This document shows positions 8,268 to 14,633 of a stretch of DNA of 19,455 bases, piece after piece; the stretch's first letter is position 1, and each line of letters starts with the position of its first letter. The position numbers and the translations under genes are program-made. The notes under the pieces were generated by a model. That model was not told where the DNA came from. It saw only the letters and a list, made by a program, of their open reading frames with translations, and ran no database searches. Origin of the DNA: Clostridium sp. UBA6758 (GTDB lineage Bacteria; Bacillota; Clostridia; Clostridiales; Clostridiaceae); the NCBI GenBank assembly GCA_002453475.1, contig DKGY01000053.1, positions 45,746-65,200 of the forward strand, written 5' to 3'.

Positions 8268-8473
8268 AAATTTTCCTCCTCTAAATCAAAAATAAAAATG
8301 TCTTCAATATTCATTTCAAAATACTGAGCAATTTTATGGGCTAATACCAATGAAGCTTTATATTTCCCGTTTTCAAGAGAAATAATTGTTTGTCTAGTAA
8401 CATCTACAGCATCAGCAAGTTCACTTTGAGTAACTCGGTTTTCTTTGCGAAGTTCTTGGATTCTGTTTTTCAA
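8258..8473 (-). CDS. Small XRE-family transcriptional regulator (HTH_3)
   Basis: This 71-residue protein is almost entirely a Cro/CI helix-turn-helix: residues 1-12 form helix 1 (KNRIQELRKENR), the HTH is TQSELADAVDVTRQTIISLENGKY, and the tail IAQYFEMNIEDIFIFD is typical. The size is normal for this YgzD/YozG-like group, which usually occurs next to a small membrane protein, as here. It is the first gene of the pair, with a near-consensus promoter about 80 bases upstream. That promoter carries an inverted repeat overlapping or flanking the -10 and -35, which suggests autorepression (inference). Confidence 0.85.
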   Translation of the reverse strand: MKNRIQELRKENRVTQSELADAVDVTRQTIISLENGKYKASLVLAHKIAQYFEMNIEDIFIFDLEEENLCY

Positions 8474-8553
8474 CGTATCACATCCTGTTCTATTAGTAAT
8501 ATTTAATAATAAATCTTTAGATTCTTTAAATGTATAGCAAACTTTACAATTTA

Positions 8554-8582
8554 AGTATAGTACACTTTACTTTTCATGTCAA
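8554..8582 (-). promoter_or_regulatory. Near-consensus sigma-A promoter of the XRE/membrane-protein pair
   Basis: Read on the minus strand, a perfect -35 TTGACA (8577-8582) and -10 TATACT (8554-8559) are separated by exactly 17 bp. This is the best sigma-A match in the window and points to a strong promoter that would need repression. Confidence 0.85.
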
Positions 8583-8593
8583 GCGTACTATAC
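8555..8593. promoter_or_regulatory. Inverted-repeat operator candidate at the XRE promoter
   Basis: The arms GTATAGTAC (8555-8563) and GTACTATAC (8585-8593) are perfect 9-bp complements, with centres 30 bp apart (about three helical turns). One arm covers the -10 and the other lies just outside the -35. A third partial half-site, GTATAGC, is at 8532-8538 in the leader. The likely ligand is the adjacent XRE protein. Confidence 0.6.
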
Positions 8594-9060
8594 ATTTTTA
8601 TAAAAATTATTTATATTTTAAGTATGAAGAACCTTGAAACCCGCATAGCGACAACAACTATTTAACTAGTTATATAGTTATATAGTTATATAGTTATATA
8701 GGTAAATATTTATATATAAAAATTTGTATAATTAAGATTAGAATTAAATGAATATTTATAATTGTGGAATTAATTTGAAATAAAATAATATGAAGTTAAA
8801 TAATATTATAATTAAAATATGTATATATATAGATGAATTTCATTTATTAGACACTATTAATAAATACCATTGACCAAAATGCATTAAATGAATATAATAT
8901 AATGAGGTTAATCGGTTTTAGATTTTGGGATAGATAAATATTAAAATTTTGATTTAAATAATTAATTTTAATATTAAGTTCACAAACTTTATTGCTCTTT
9001 ATATCGTATATGTGGAGTATGAGTTTAAGAGAGTATATAAAATGTGTACATCCTTACTCT
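8594..9060. other. AT-rich intergenic stretch with an 8-bp tandem repeat
   Basis: No gene or RNA was recognised. At 8656-8679 there is a 24-base near-perfect palindrome centred on AACTAGTT, running into four tandem copies of AGTTATAT (8668-8699). The segment near 8632-8655, with CCCGCATAGCGACAAC, is richer in G+C than its surroundings and could be the end of a decayed element. The rest is featureless A/T sequence upstream of the glmS leader. Confidence 0.5.
8668..8699. repeat. Four tandem copies of an 8-bp unit AGTTATAT
   Basis: The perfect copies are at 8668-8675, 8676-8683, 8684-8691 and 8692-8699. This is a simple-sequence tract between the XRE promoter and the glmS leader, and its copy number may vary by slippage. 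Confidence 0.9.
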
Positions 9061-9062
9061 TT

Positions 9063-9068
9063 TATAAT
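9063..9068 (+). promoter_or_regulatory. Candidate -10 box for glmS
   Basis: TATAAT at 9063-9068 would place the transcript start near 9075, about 47 bases before the ribozyme cleavage site, a plausible leader length. No good -35 sits 16-18 bp upstream, so this is tentative. Confidence 0.35.
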
Positions 9069-9121
9069 ACACTTTGAAAACCAAGTGTTAGAAAGGAGGA
9101 AATAGTCTAACCACTTAACTA

Positions 9122-9397
9122 AGCGCCAGGACTTAAGTGAAAAGGAAGCTCCTTTTCATTGCATTTCAATGAGTAAGTTCACCTAACTAAATCAAAGATT
9201 TGAGGGTGAAAAATGAAACTCCGCCTCACATACGTTCGGTGGAGTAAGTTCCACTAGCCAAATCATAGATTTGGAGTGTCACTTAAGTCGACGAGGATGG
9301 GGAGTATCGAATCTTCGGCGGGTGCCCCACGGTATCGCACTACCGTTAACGATTGATAAAGATAGAAAGTGATTTCTGTTACAAAGCAATCTGGTGT
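9122..9397 (+). ncRNA. glmS ribozyme: glmS ribozyme (glucosamine-6-phosphate riboswitch) with enlarged P1
   Basis: This cis-acting self-cleaving RNA is activated by GlcN-6-P bound as a cofactor and lowers glmS mRNA when the product is plentiful. The core agrees with the family: AAGCGCCAGG at 9121-9130, with cleavage expected between A9122 and G9123; then, after P1, the highly conserved CGACGAGG (9289-9296), the pseudoknot region with TCTTCGGCGGGTGCC around 9312-9326, a hairpin ACGGTA/TACCGT, and the terminal P4 domain with GATTG pairing to CAATC (ending about 9391). P1 is a perfect 10-bp helix, 9131-9140 with 9279-9288. Its loop is unusually large, 138 nt at 9141-9278, and is filled with hairpins, whereas the usual loop is short. 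All core elements survive, so it is probably functional. Confidence 0.93.
9141..9278 (+). repeat. Tandem hairpin insert in ribozyme P1 loop
   Basis: The insert holds two related units offset by 71 nt, each containing GAGTAAGTTC (9171-9180 and 9242-9251) followed by a hairpin with an AAATC/GATTT core. The hairpins are TCATTG/CAATGA (9156-9172); TTCACC/GGTGAA enclosing AAATC/GATTT (9178-9210); ACTCC..GGAGT extended through GCC/GGT with one G.U pair (9218-9245); and CACT-CCAAATC/GATTTGG-AGTG (9252-9278). The pattern looks like a palindromic dispersed repeat that landed in a structurally tolerant loop. That origin is inference. Confidence 0.75.
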
Positions 9398-9629
9398 AAA
9401 ACCTTAACTAAATGTGGATAAGTTGATAGGTATAATCTGAACATGTGGATGGTTAAAGGTAATAGTTTTAACTTCATGAAGCATTGTAGGGTATTTCTAT
9501 TGCTAAAAATAATTATTTTTAATTTAATTGATAGTTATTTTCAGAGATTGTGCTGAATCAAGGGTTTTTCTTATTCATATAGAGTTAAATCTAATTTGAA
9601 ATAGAAGACATTTAGGAGGAAGATTTTTT
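9398..9629. other. glmS 5' UTR between ribozyme and start codon
   Basis: This is an AT-rich leader. AGGAGG (9614-9619) is the glmS ribosome binding site. No terminator, second riboswitch or short ORF was recognised. Confidence 0.6.
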
Positions 9630-11456
9630 ATGTGCGGAATAGTAGGTTATTTTGGAAAGAGAGAAGCAGCACCACTGCTTATTGAAGGATTAAGTAAACT
9701 TGAGTATAGAGGATATGACTCAGCTGGAGTATCTATACTAAATGATAAGGGAATTGATCTTACAAAATGCAAAGGTAGACTTGCAAATTTAGAAGAAAAG
9801 TTAGAAGAAAATCCAATTAAAGGACACATAGGTATAGGACACACTAGATGGGCTACTCATGGTAAGCCATCAGATTTAAATTCACACCCTCACACTAATG
9901 GGGATGGAACTATATCTGTAGTTCATAATGGTATTATAGAGAACTATATGGAACTTAGAGAATGGCTTATGGAAAAAGGCTATGAATTTAAGTCAGAAAC
10001 AGATACTGAGGTAATTCCAAACCTTGTAGATTTCTACTACAATGGAGATTTACTAAAAGCTGTAATGGAAGTTACTAAAAAATTAGAAGGAAGCTATGCT
10101 ATAGGAGTTATAGCGACTAATGAACCAGATAAACTAGTAGCTGTAAGAAATGAAAGTCCATTAATAGTTGGTCTTGGAGAAGAAGAAAACTTTATTGCTT
10201 CAGACATACCAGCTGTATTAAATCAAACAAGAAAAATTTATCTTTTAGAAGATAAAGAATTTGTTGTTATGACTAAGGATGGAATAAAAATATATGATCA
10301 AAATGAAAAAGAAGTTAAGAAAGAAGTATTTAATGTAACTTGGGATGCTGATGCTGCTGAAAAAGGTGGATATGATCACTTCATGATGAAGGAAATCCAT
10401 GAGCAACCAAAGGCTATAAGAGATACTATGGCTTCAAGAATTATTTCTGGTCAACCAATAAAAATCGATGATATAACTATAACAAAAGAGCAAATAGAAA
10501 AGTTAAACAAGGTATATATAGTAGCGTGTGGAACTGCATACCACGCTGGATTAGTTGGAAAATATATTATTGAAAAGCTTGCTAGAATACAAGTAGAAGT
10601 AGATATAGCATCTGAGTTTAAATATAGAGATCCAATAATAGATGAAAATACTCTTATGATAGTTGTTAGCCAATCTGGAGAAACAGCAGATACTATGTCA
10701 GCTTTAAGACTTGCTAAGAAAAAAGGTGCTAGAGTAATAGCTGTTACTAATGTAGTTGGAAGTTCAGCTTCAAGAGAAGCTGATGATATACTATACACTT
10801 GGGCAGGACCAGAAATAGCAGTTGCATCAACAAAAGCTTATGTAACTCAATTAATAGCTATGTACACAATTGCTCTATTCTTTGCAGAGCAAAAGGGTAC
10901 AGTATCTCAAGATAAGATAGAAGCTATTAAAACAGAGATGCTAACTCTTCCAGAAAAAGCAGAAGCAGCACTTAAGTGTGATGATGTAGTTAAAGCTCTA
11001 GCAGCAAAAACTTGTGATGAAAAAGACATGTTCTTCTTAGGAAGAGGTCTTGACCACGCTGTAGCAATGGAAGGATCTTTAAAATTAAAAGAGATATCTT
11101 ATATTCATTCAGAAGCATATGCTTCAGGAGAATTAAAGCATGGTCCAATAGCCTTAATTGAAGATGGAACAGTAGTAGTAACTATGGCAACTCAAGAAGA
11201 CTTGTTTGATAAGACTGTAAGTAATATGAAAGAAGTTATAGCAAGAGGTGCTAGAGTATTTGCAGTAGCTCAAGAAGGTCATACTGATATAGAAAAGTCT
11301 GTAGAATCAGCAATCTACATTCCAAAAGTGATGGATTTATTAGCTCCAGTTATAGCTATAATTCCAATGCAACTATTCTCTTACTACATGTCAATGGAAA
11401 AAGGTTGCGATGTAGACAAGCCAAGAAATCTTGCAAAATCAGTTACTGTTGAATAG
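9630..11456 (+). CDS. glmS: Glutamine--fructose-6-phosphate aminotransferase (isomerizing) GlmS
   Basis: GlmS makes glucosamine-6-phosphate from fructose-6-phosphate and glutamine, the committed step of UDP-GlcNAc synthesis. At 608 residues it is full length. It starts MCGIVGYFG, where Cys2 becomes the N-terminal nucleophile of the class-II glutaminase domain (about 1-220); GHTRWATHG and SHPHTNGDG/VHNGIIEN are intact. Two SIS sugar-isomerase domains follow: ACGTAYHAG and VVSQSGETADT around 300-360, and FFLGRGLDHAVAMEGSLKLKEISYIHSEAY around 470-500. The C-terminus ends in the conserved KPRNLAKSVTVE. The ATG has AGGAGG at 9614-9619. Expression is presumably controlled by the ribozyme in the leader. 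All catalytic residues are present. Confidence 0.98.
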   Translation: MCGIVGYFGKREAAPLLIEGLSKLEYRGYDSAGVSILNDKGIDLTKCKGRLANLEEKLEENPIKGHIGIGHTRWATHGKPSDLNSHPHTNGDGTISVVHNGIIENYMELREWLMEKGYEFKSETDTEVIPNLVDFYYNGDLLKAVMEVTKKLEGSYAIGVIATNEPDKLVAVRNESPLIVGLGEEENFIASDIPAVLNQTRKIYLLEDKEFVVMTKDGIKIYDQNEKEVKKEVFNVTWDADAAEKGGYDHFMMKEIHEQPKAIRDTMASRIISGQPIKIDDITITKEQIEKLNKVYIVACGTAYHAGLVGKYIIEKLARIQVEVDIASEFKYRDPIIDENTLMIVVSQSGETADTMSALRLAKKKGARVIAVTNVVGSSASREADDILYTWAGPEIAVASTKAYVTQLIAMYTIALFFAEQKGTVSQDKIEAIKTEMLTLPEKAEAALKCDDVVKALAAKTCDEKDMFFLGRGLDHAVAMEGSLKLKEISYIHSEAYASGELKHGPIALIEDGTVVVTMATQEDLFDKTVSNMKEVIARGARVFAVAQEGHTDIEKSVESAIYIPKVMDLLAPVIAIIPMQLFSYYMSMEKGCDVDKPRNLAKSVTVE

Positions 11457-11486
11457 GTATTAGAAGTTTAATATGAAATTTGTAGG

Positions 11487-11546
11487 TTTAGAAGAAAGAT
11501 TGACCATTTAGAAGAAAGTTTGATTATTTATAAGAAAGTTAAATCA
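11487..11546. repeat. Three tandem copies of a 20-bp unit downstream of glmS
   Basis: The units are 11487-11506, 11507-11526 and 11527-11546, each beginning TTTAGAAGAAAG or TTTATAAGAAAG. The first two differ mainly in the last eight bases. A single related copy precedes the second hairpin-terminator unit near 14305-14325, and another resembles 15412-15425. Confidence 0.75.
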
Positions 11547-11655
11547 AAATTAAATAGATAGTTAATACTAAATTTAAATGTTTAGTATCAACAAATTATA
11601 ATAAAGCATATAAGGCTAGACATTTTTAACATGAATGTCTAGCCTTTTGTTATTT
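11547..11655 (+). repeat. Hairpin plus terminator unit, copy A
   Basis: A 32-nt hairpin (11561-11592, arms GTTAATACTAAA and TTTAGTATCAAC with one mismatch) is followed 19 nt later by a terminator hairpin (11612-11646). Both parts are similar in sequence and spacing to copy B at 14313-14430. The duplication, structural conservation and position in gene-free DNA suggest either a small RNA or a mobile repeat that carries a terminator. Confidence 0.65.
11612..11653 (+). terminator. Terminator downstream of glmS
   Basis: A perfect 13-bp stem, AAGGCTAGACATT (11612-11624) with AATGTCTAGCCTT (11634-11646), is followed by T-rich sequence. It ends the glmS transcript or the short unit just upstream. 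Confidence 0.9.
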
Positions 11656-11668
11656 TTGAGGTGAAATA

Positions 11669-11689
11669 ATGGCAAAAAGAAAAAGATAA
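11669..11689 (+). pseudogene. Possible frameshifted small ORF start (MAKRKR)
   Basis: A GAGGTG ribosome binding site (about 11658-11663) precedes ATG GCA AAA AGA AAA AGA TAA, only six codons. Shifting frame within the A-rich run would join it to an open frame of about 80 codons, reading INVGEINTYHPSLVES and ending after the terminator T-run. I recognise no family. The run of A residues suggests an indel, but the extended frame includes a terminator and is probably not a real protein. Confidence 0.25.
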
Positions 11690-11814
11690 ATGTAGGTGAA
11701 ATTAATACATATCACCCTAGCTTAGTAGAGAGTATATCTTCTAATTGTACCCAAACAACAATCTCTGTCCAAATCAAACAAACATTGTCCACGAATAATA
11801 AAGTTTGGCCAAGG

Positions 11815-11863
11815 CATGAAGGAAATCAAGGGCGTTTACCCTTCATTCCTTCATGTTTTTTTT
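11815..11863 (+). terminator. Strong orphan terminator upstream of the S9 peptidase gene
   Basis: A two-tier hairpin, outer stem CATGAAGGAA (11815-11824) with TTCCTTCATG (11846-11855) and inner stem AAGGG/CCCTT, is followed by eight T residues. No intact gene lies between the glmS terminator and this one, so it may end a small RNA or a decayed gene, or act as a leader attenuator. Confidence 0.85.
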
Positions 11864-11898
11864 CTATGTTTGTCTACATAAAAATTAATTATAAAAAT

Positions 11899-11927
11899 AT
11901 TACATTAATATAAAAATTTGATATAAT
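11899..11927 (+). promoter_or_regulatory. Probable promoter of the S9 peptidase gene
   Basis: ATTACA (11899-11904) and TATAAT (11922-11927) are 17 bp apart, about 100 bases before the ATG and downstream of the orphan terminator. Confidence 0.5.
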
Positions 11928-12025
11928 ATAGTTGGTAAGAATAGAATAAATTGATAAAACGTTAACTAAGGATATAAGCTATTACTACGAGTTAAATGAT
12001 ATTATAGTTACTAGGGGGTTTAATA

Positions 12026-13999
12026 ATGAAAATCAATGAAAAAACATATCTAAGTATAGAAGAGAGTATTTCATTACCAACCATATCAGGTACAAACATA
12101 AGTGATGATGGCAAAAACGTAGCATTTGTCAAGAAGACAGCTAACTGGAAAGAAAATAAATATAGAAATTATGTATGTATATATGAAAAAGATAAGGGTC
12201 AGTGTTACCCATTAACAACTAAGGATATAGATAGTACATACCCATTATGGTCTCCAGATTCTAGGGATATCGCATACCTTAGCCCAGTTGGTGACGGGGA
12301 TAATAAGAAAAATCAGATCTTTGTTAAGTCAATAGATGGTTATAGTAGAGTTCAAATTACTGATGAGAAAGAAGGGGTCAGTAAATTCAAATGGGAGCCT
12401 ACTGGCAAGGGTTTTTATTATGTTGCACAGTCAAAAGAATCTGAGGTGATAAAAAAACGTAAGGACATATATGGAGATTTCCATCATATAGGTAATGAAT
12501 GCCAGAATAATTGTTTATATTACATTGAAATAGAAAAAGTGATACAAAATGATAAATATGAACACGAAAGTGGCGTTGTTTATCAACTAACTGATGGTAA
12601 GGATTTTCATATCCATGAATTTGATATTTCAAATGATGGGAAAAAGGTTGTATTTATGGCTACACCAAGCGCAGATATGGTAGATTATGTTAATGGAGAT
12701 CTATACATACTAGATATTAAAGCTGGAGAGCTACAAAAGATGAATATGGATAAGTTGTTGGGAGGGAGTGTTTGCTTTTCTCCTGAAGGCAGCAAAATAT
12801 GTTACTCAGCAAGCATAAGGGAAAAGGATTACTATAAGACCCATATAGAAGACAGTACACTAGAGATATATGATATTAATAATGGAGAGCTAATTCAACC
12901 TTTAACAGATTTTGATAGTACGGTTATTCCATTACGATGGACAGCTAAAGGAATTTTAATTAGATGGCAGAATAAAACTAATTATCTTATTGGGTTGCTA
13001 TCTGAGAATGGCACTGTGGAAATGTTAAGCGAAAAAGTAGATAGCTTTATAATGGATGCTTCTATAACAAGGGATGGAAATCATATATCCTATAATAAGG
13101 CTATAACAAATGAAACCTTTGAAATCTATTTAGATGATAAGAAAATAACGAATGAAAATAGCTTTTTCAAAGGAAAGCTTAAAAGTAACAAGGAAATAAT
13201 CTCATGGCAAAGTACTGATGGCATTGAAATAGAGGGAGTTTTATCAACCCCAGTAGAGTTTGATGCAAATAAAAAACATCCCTTATTAGTGGTAATCCAT
13301 GGTGGACCAGCTTGGGCATCTTTTCCAATGTTTTTAGACTATTTTAATGAGAGATATCCTATTGAACAGTTTATCGAAAAAGGCTTTATAGTTTTAGAAC
13401 CAAACTACAGGGGAAGTTCTGGTTATGGTAATGAATTCTTAAAAGCAAACTATAGAAAACTGGGAATTGGTGACTACAATGATGTTATATCTGGGGTGGA
13501 TACACTAGTTGACAAGGGGATTGCAGATAAGGATAGAGTAGGGGTTATGGGATGGAGCCAAGGGGGATATATATCAGCCTTTTGCTCTACATATAGTGAT
13601 AGATTTAAGGCTATTTCAGTTGGAGGTGGAATTAGTGATTGGATTACCTATTATGTGAATACAGATATACCTCAATCTATTACGATGTATTTAGGAGATA
13701 ATCCATGGAATGATCCAGAGATATATGCTAAAACTTCACCAATAACATATATTAAATCAGCCTGTACTCCAACCTTGATCCAACATGGTGAAGAGGATGA
13801 AGGAGTTCCAGCTCCAAATGCATATGAGCTATATCAAGGATTAAGGGATATGAAAGTTGATACAGAATTGATTATATTTAAAGGAATGGCATATAGTTCG
13901 GACCAGCCAGGAATTAATATGGCTATTATGAAGCAGAATTTGATGTGGTTTTCACATTATATTTTTGGAGAAAGTATGAAAGATTTTAGGGTTCTATGA
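12026..13999 (+). CDS. S9 prolyl-oligopeptidase family protein, catalytic His apparently replaced by Tyr
   Basis: This 657-residue cytoplasmic protein has no signal peptide. Residues 1 to about 390 form a beta-propeller with PD40/TolB-like blades (for example YPLWSPDSRDIAYLS); residues about 395-657 are an alpha/beta hydrolase. The family (acylaminoacyl-peptidase type) removes N-terminal peptides or acyl-amino acids with a Ser-Asp-His triad. Ser511 lies in GWSQGG, the oxyanion HGGP begins at His425, and Asp591 lies in HGEEDEGVP. About 32 residues after the Asp, where the triad His is expected (GMAH-type motif), residue 623 is Tyr (TAT, 13892-13894); a single base change from CAT would explain it. 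No other His precedes His635 in that segment. The protein may be inactive, or the strain or assembly may carry a point change. The ATG follows AGGGGGG and the gene has its own promoter. Confidence 0.9.
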   Translation: MKINEKTYLSIEESISLPTISGTNISDDGKNVAFVKKTANWKENKYRNYVCIYEKDKGQCYPLTTKDIDSTYPLWSPDSRDIAYLSPVGDGDNKKNQIFVKSIDGYSRVQITDEKEGVSKFKWEPTGKGFYYVAQSKESEVIKKRKDIYGDFHHIGNECQNNCLYYIEIEKVIQNDKYEHESGVVYQLTDGKDFHIHEFDISNDGKKVVFMATPSADMVDYVNGDLYILDIKAGELQKMNMDKLLGGSVCFSPEGSKICYSASIREKDYYKTHIEDSTLEIYDINNGELIQPLTDFDSTVIPLRWTAKGILIRWQNKTNYLIGLLSENGTVEMLSEKVDSFIMDASITRDGNHISYNKAITNETFEIYLDDKKITNENSFFKGKLKSNKEIISWQSTDGIEIEGVLSTPVEFDANKKHPLLVVIHGGPAWASFPMFLDYFNERYPIEQFIEKGFIVLEPNYRGSSGYGNEFLKANYRKLGIGDYNDVISGVDTLVDKGIADKDRVGVMGWSQGGYISAFCSTYSDRFKAISVGGGISDWITYYVNTDIPQSITMYLGDNPWNDPEIYAKTSPITYIKSACTPTLIQHGEEDEGVPAPNAYELYQGLRDMKVDTELIIFKGMAYSSDQPGINMAIMKQNLMWFSHYIFGESMKDFRVL

Positions 14000-14287
14000 T
14001 TAATAAATGGATATCCTCACAGGATATATAAGGATGAAACAGTCTTCATAAGGAAGCTTTTTTCTTATTTAGCCTGTGATTGTAGCTCTATGATTTCCAT
14101 GTGAATTTCCACTGTATAATACTCTAGCAACTACATTGAATTACAATTTTATCACGTTTTCTTCTTATAAAAGATTAATTAGACCTAGAATACAAAGTAG
14201 AGATAAGAAATGGATACTTCAGTACAACTGATTTATCTACGGGACAAAAAAAGATATATTAAATAAAATGATCAAACTTTTTTAACA
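14000..14287. other. Intergenic DNA without recognised gene
   Basis: A short ATATCCT/AGGATAT hairpin (about 14010-14026) follows the S9 stop. A weak GATGAA/CTTCAT hairpin and a T-run near 14050-14070 might terminate the S9 transcript. The remainder shows no RBS with an ORF and no recognisable RNA. A short open stretch around 14180-14262 could be gene debris, but I cannot assign it. Confidence 0.4.
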
Positions 14288-14288
14288 C

Positions 14289-14430
14289 CTACAAAATTTT
14301 GTAGTTTTGAAAGAAAGTTGAATCAAAATTTAATATAATGTTAATACCAGACTTCGGCGTTTAGTATTAACAAAAATGAAAGTAGATAAGACTAGACATT
14401 TTAAATAAAGAAATATCTAGTCTTTTTTTA
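14289..14430 (+). repeat. Hairpin plus terminator unit, copy B
   Basis: It starts at a 16-base palindrome CTACAAAATTTTGTAG (14289-14304), then a single GAAAGAAAGTTGAATC segment like the tandem unit after glmS. A 32-nt hairpin follows (14340-14371, arms GTTAATAC and GTATTAAC) and, 16 nt later, a terminator (14388-14430). The order, spacing and sequence match copy A at 11487-11655. Differences within the stems mostly keep pairing. Confidence 0.65.
14388..14430 (+). terminator. Terminator of hairpin unit copy B
   Basis: AAGACTAGA (14388-14396) pairs with TCTAGTCTT (14416-14424), extended by A/T pairs and followed by seven T residues. The stem sequence is related to the glmS terminator (GCTAGACATT versus ACTAGACATT). 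Confidence 0.85.
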
Positions 14431-14502
14431 AATTCACATAAAAGAAAGAATAAATTTAATTAAACTTTTAAAGAAAGTGCAAAAACATGTTAGTATAAAA
14501 TT

Positions 14503-14622
14503 GGTAAAAAGAAAAGAGGAACTCCAGAAGAATGTATTATAAGAGAAATTAAAGAAGGACTTAATTGTGAAATTAGTGATTTAAAACTATTTAAGATTTA
14601 TGTTATCAATTCTTTGAGTTAG
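14503..14622 (+). pseudogene. Nudix hydrolase fragment, decayed
   Basis: The frame reads GKKKRGTPEECIIREIKEGL, then NCEISDLKLFKIY, ending at TAG 14620-14622. This matches the Nudix box region (G-x5-E-x7-RE-x2-EE-x-G) of MutT-like hydrolases, which cleave nucleoside diphosphates linked to X. The Glu expected after RG (GETPEE) is missing, and the second Glu of the REIKEE motif is Gly, so the metal site is broken. No start codon, no N-terminal strands and no C-terminal half remain: a stop lies at 14491-14493 just upstream. It is a remnant about 40 codons long immediately before the QueG-like gene. Confidence 0.7.
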
Positions 14623-14633
14623 GAGAAAGTATT

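Noticed and set aside
10451..10798. 115-codon minus-strand open frame inside glmS.
   Set aside because: It is antisense to a highly conserved gene, with no RBS and no family resemblance; the codon pattern is a mirror of the sense strand.
14180..14262. Short open stretch considered as a small gene.
   Set aside because: There is no start codon with an RBS and no recognisable family; it is too short to support.
14289..14304. 16-base perfect palindrome CTACAAAATTTTGTAG considered as an operator or att site.
   Set aside because: It is AT-rich with no promoter or integrase nearby; I treat it only as the edge of hairpin unit B.
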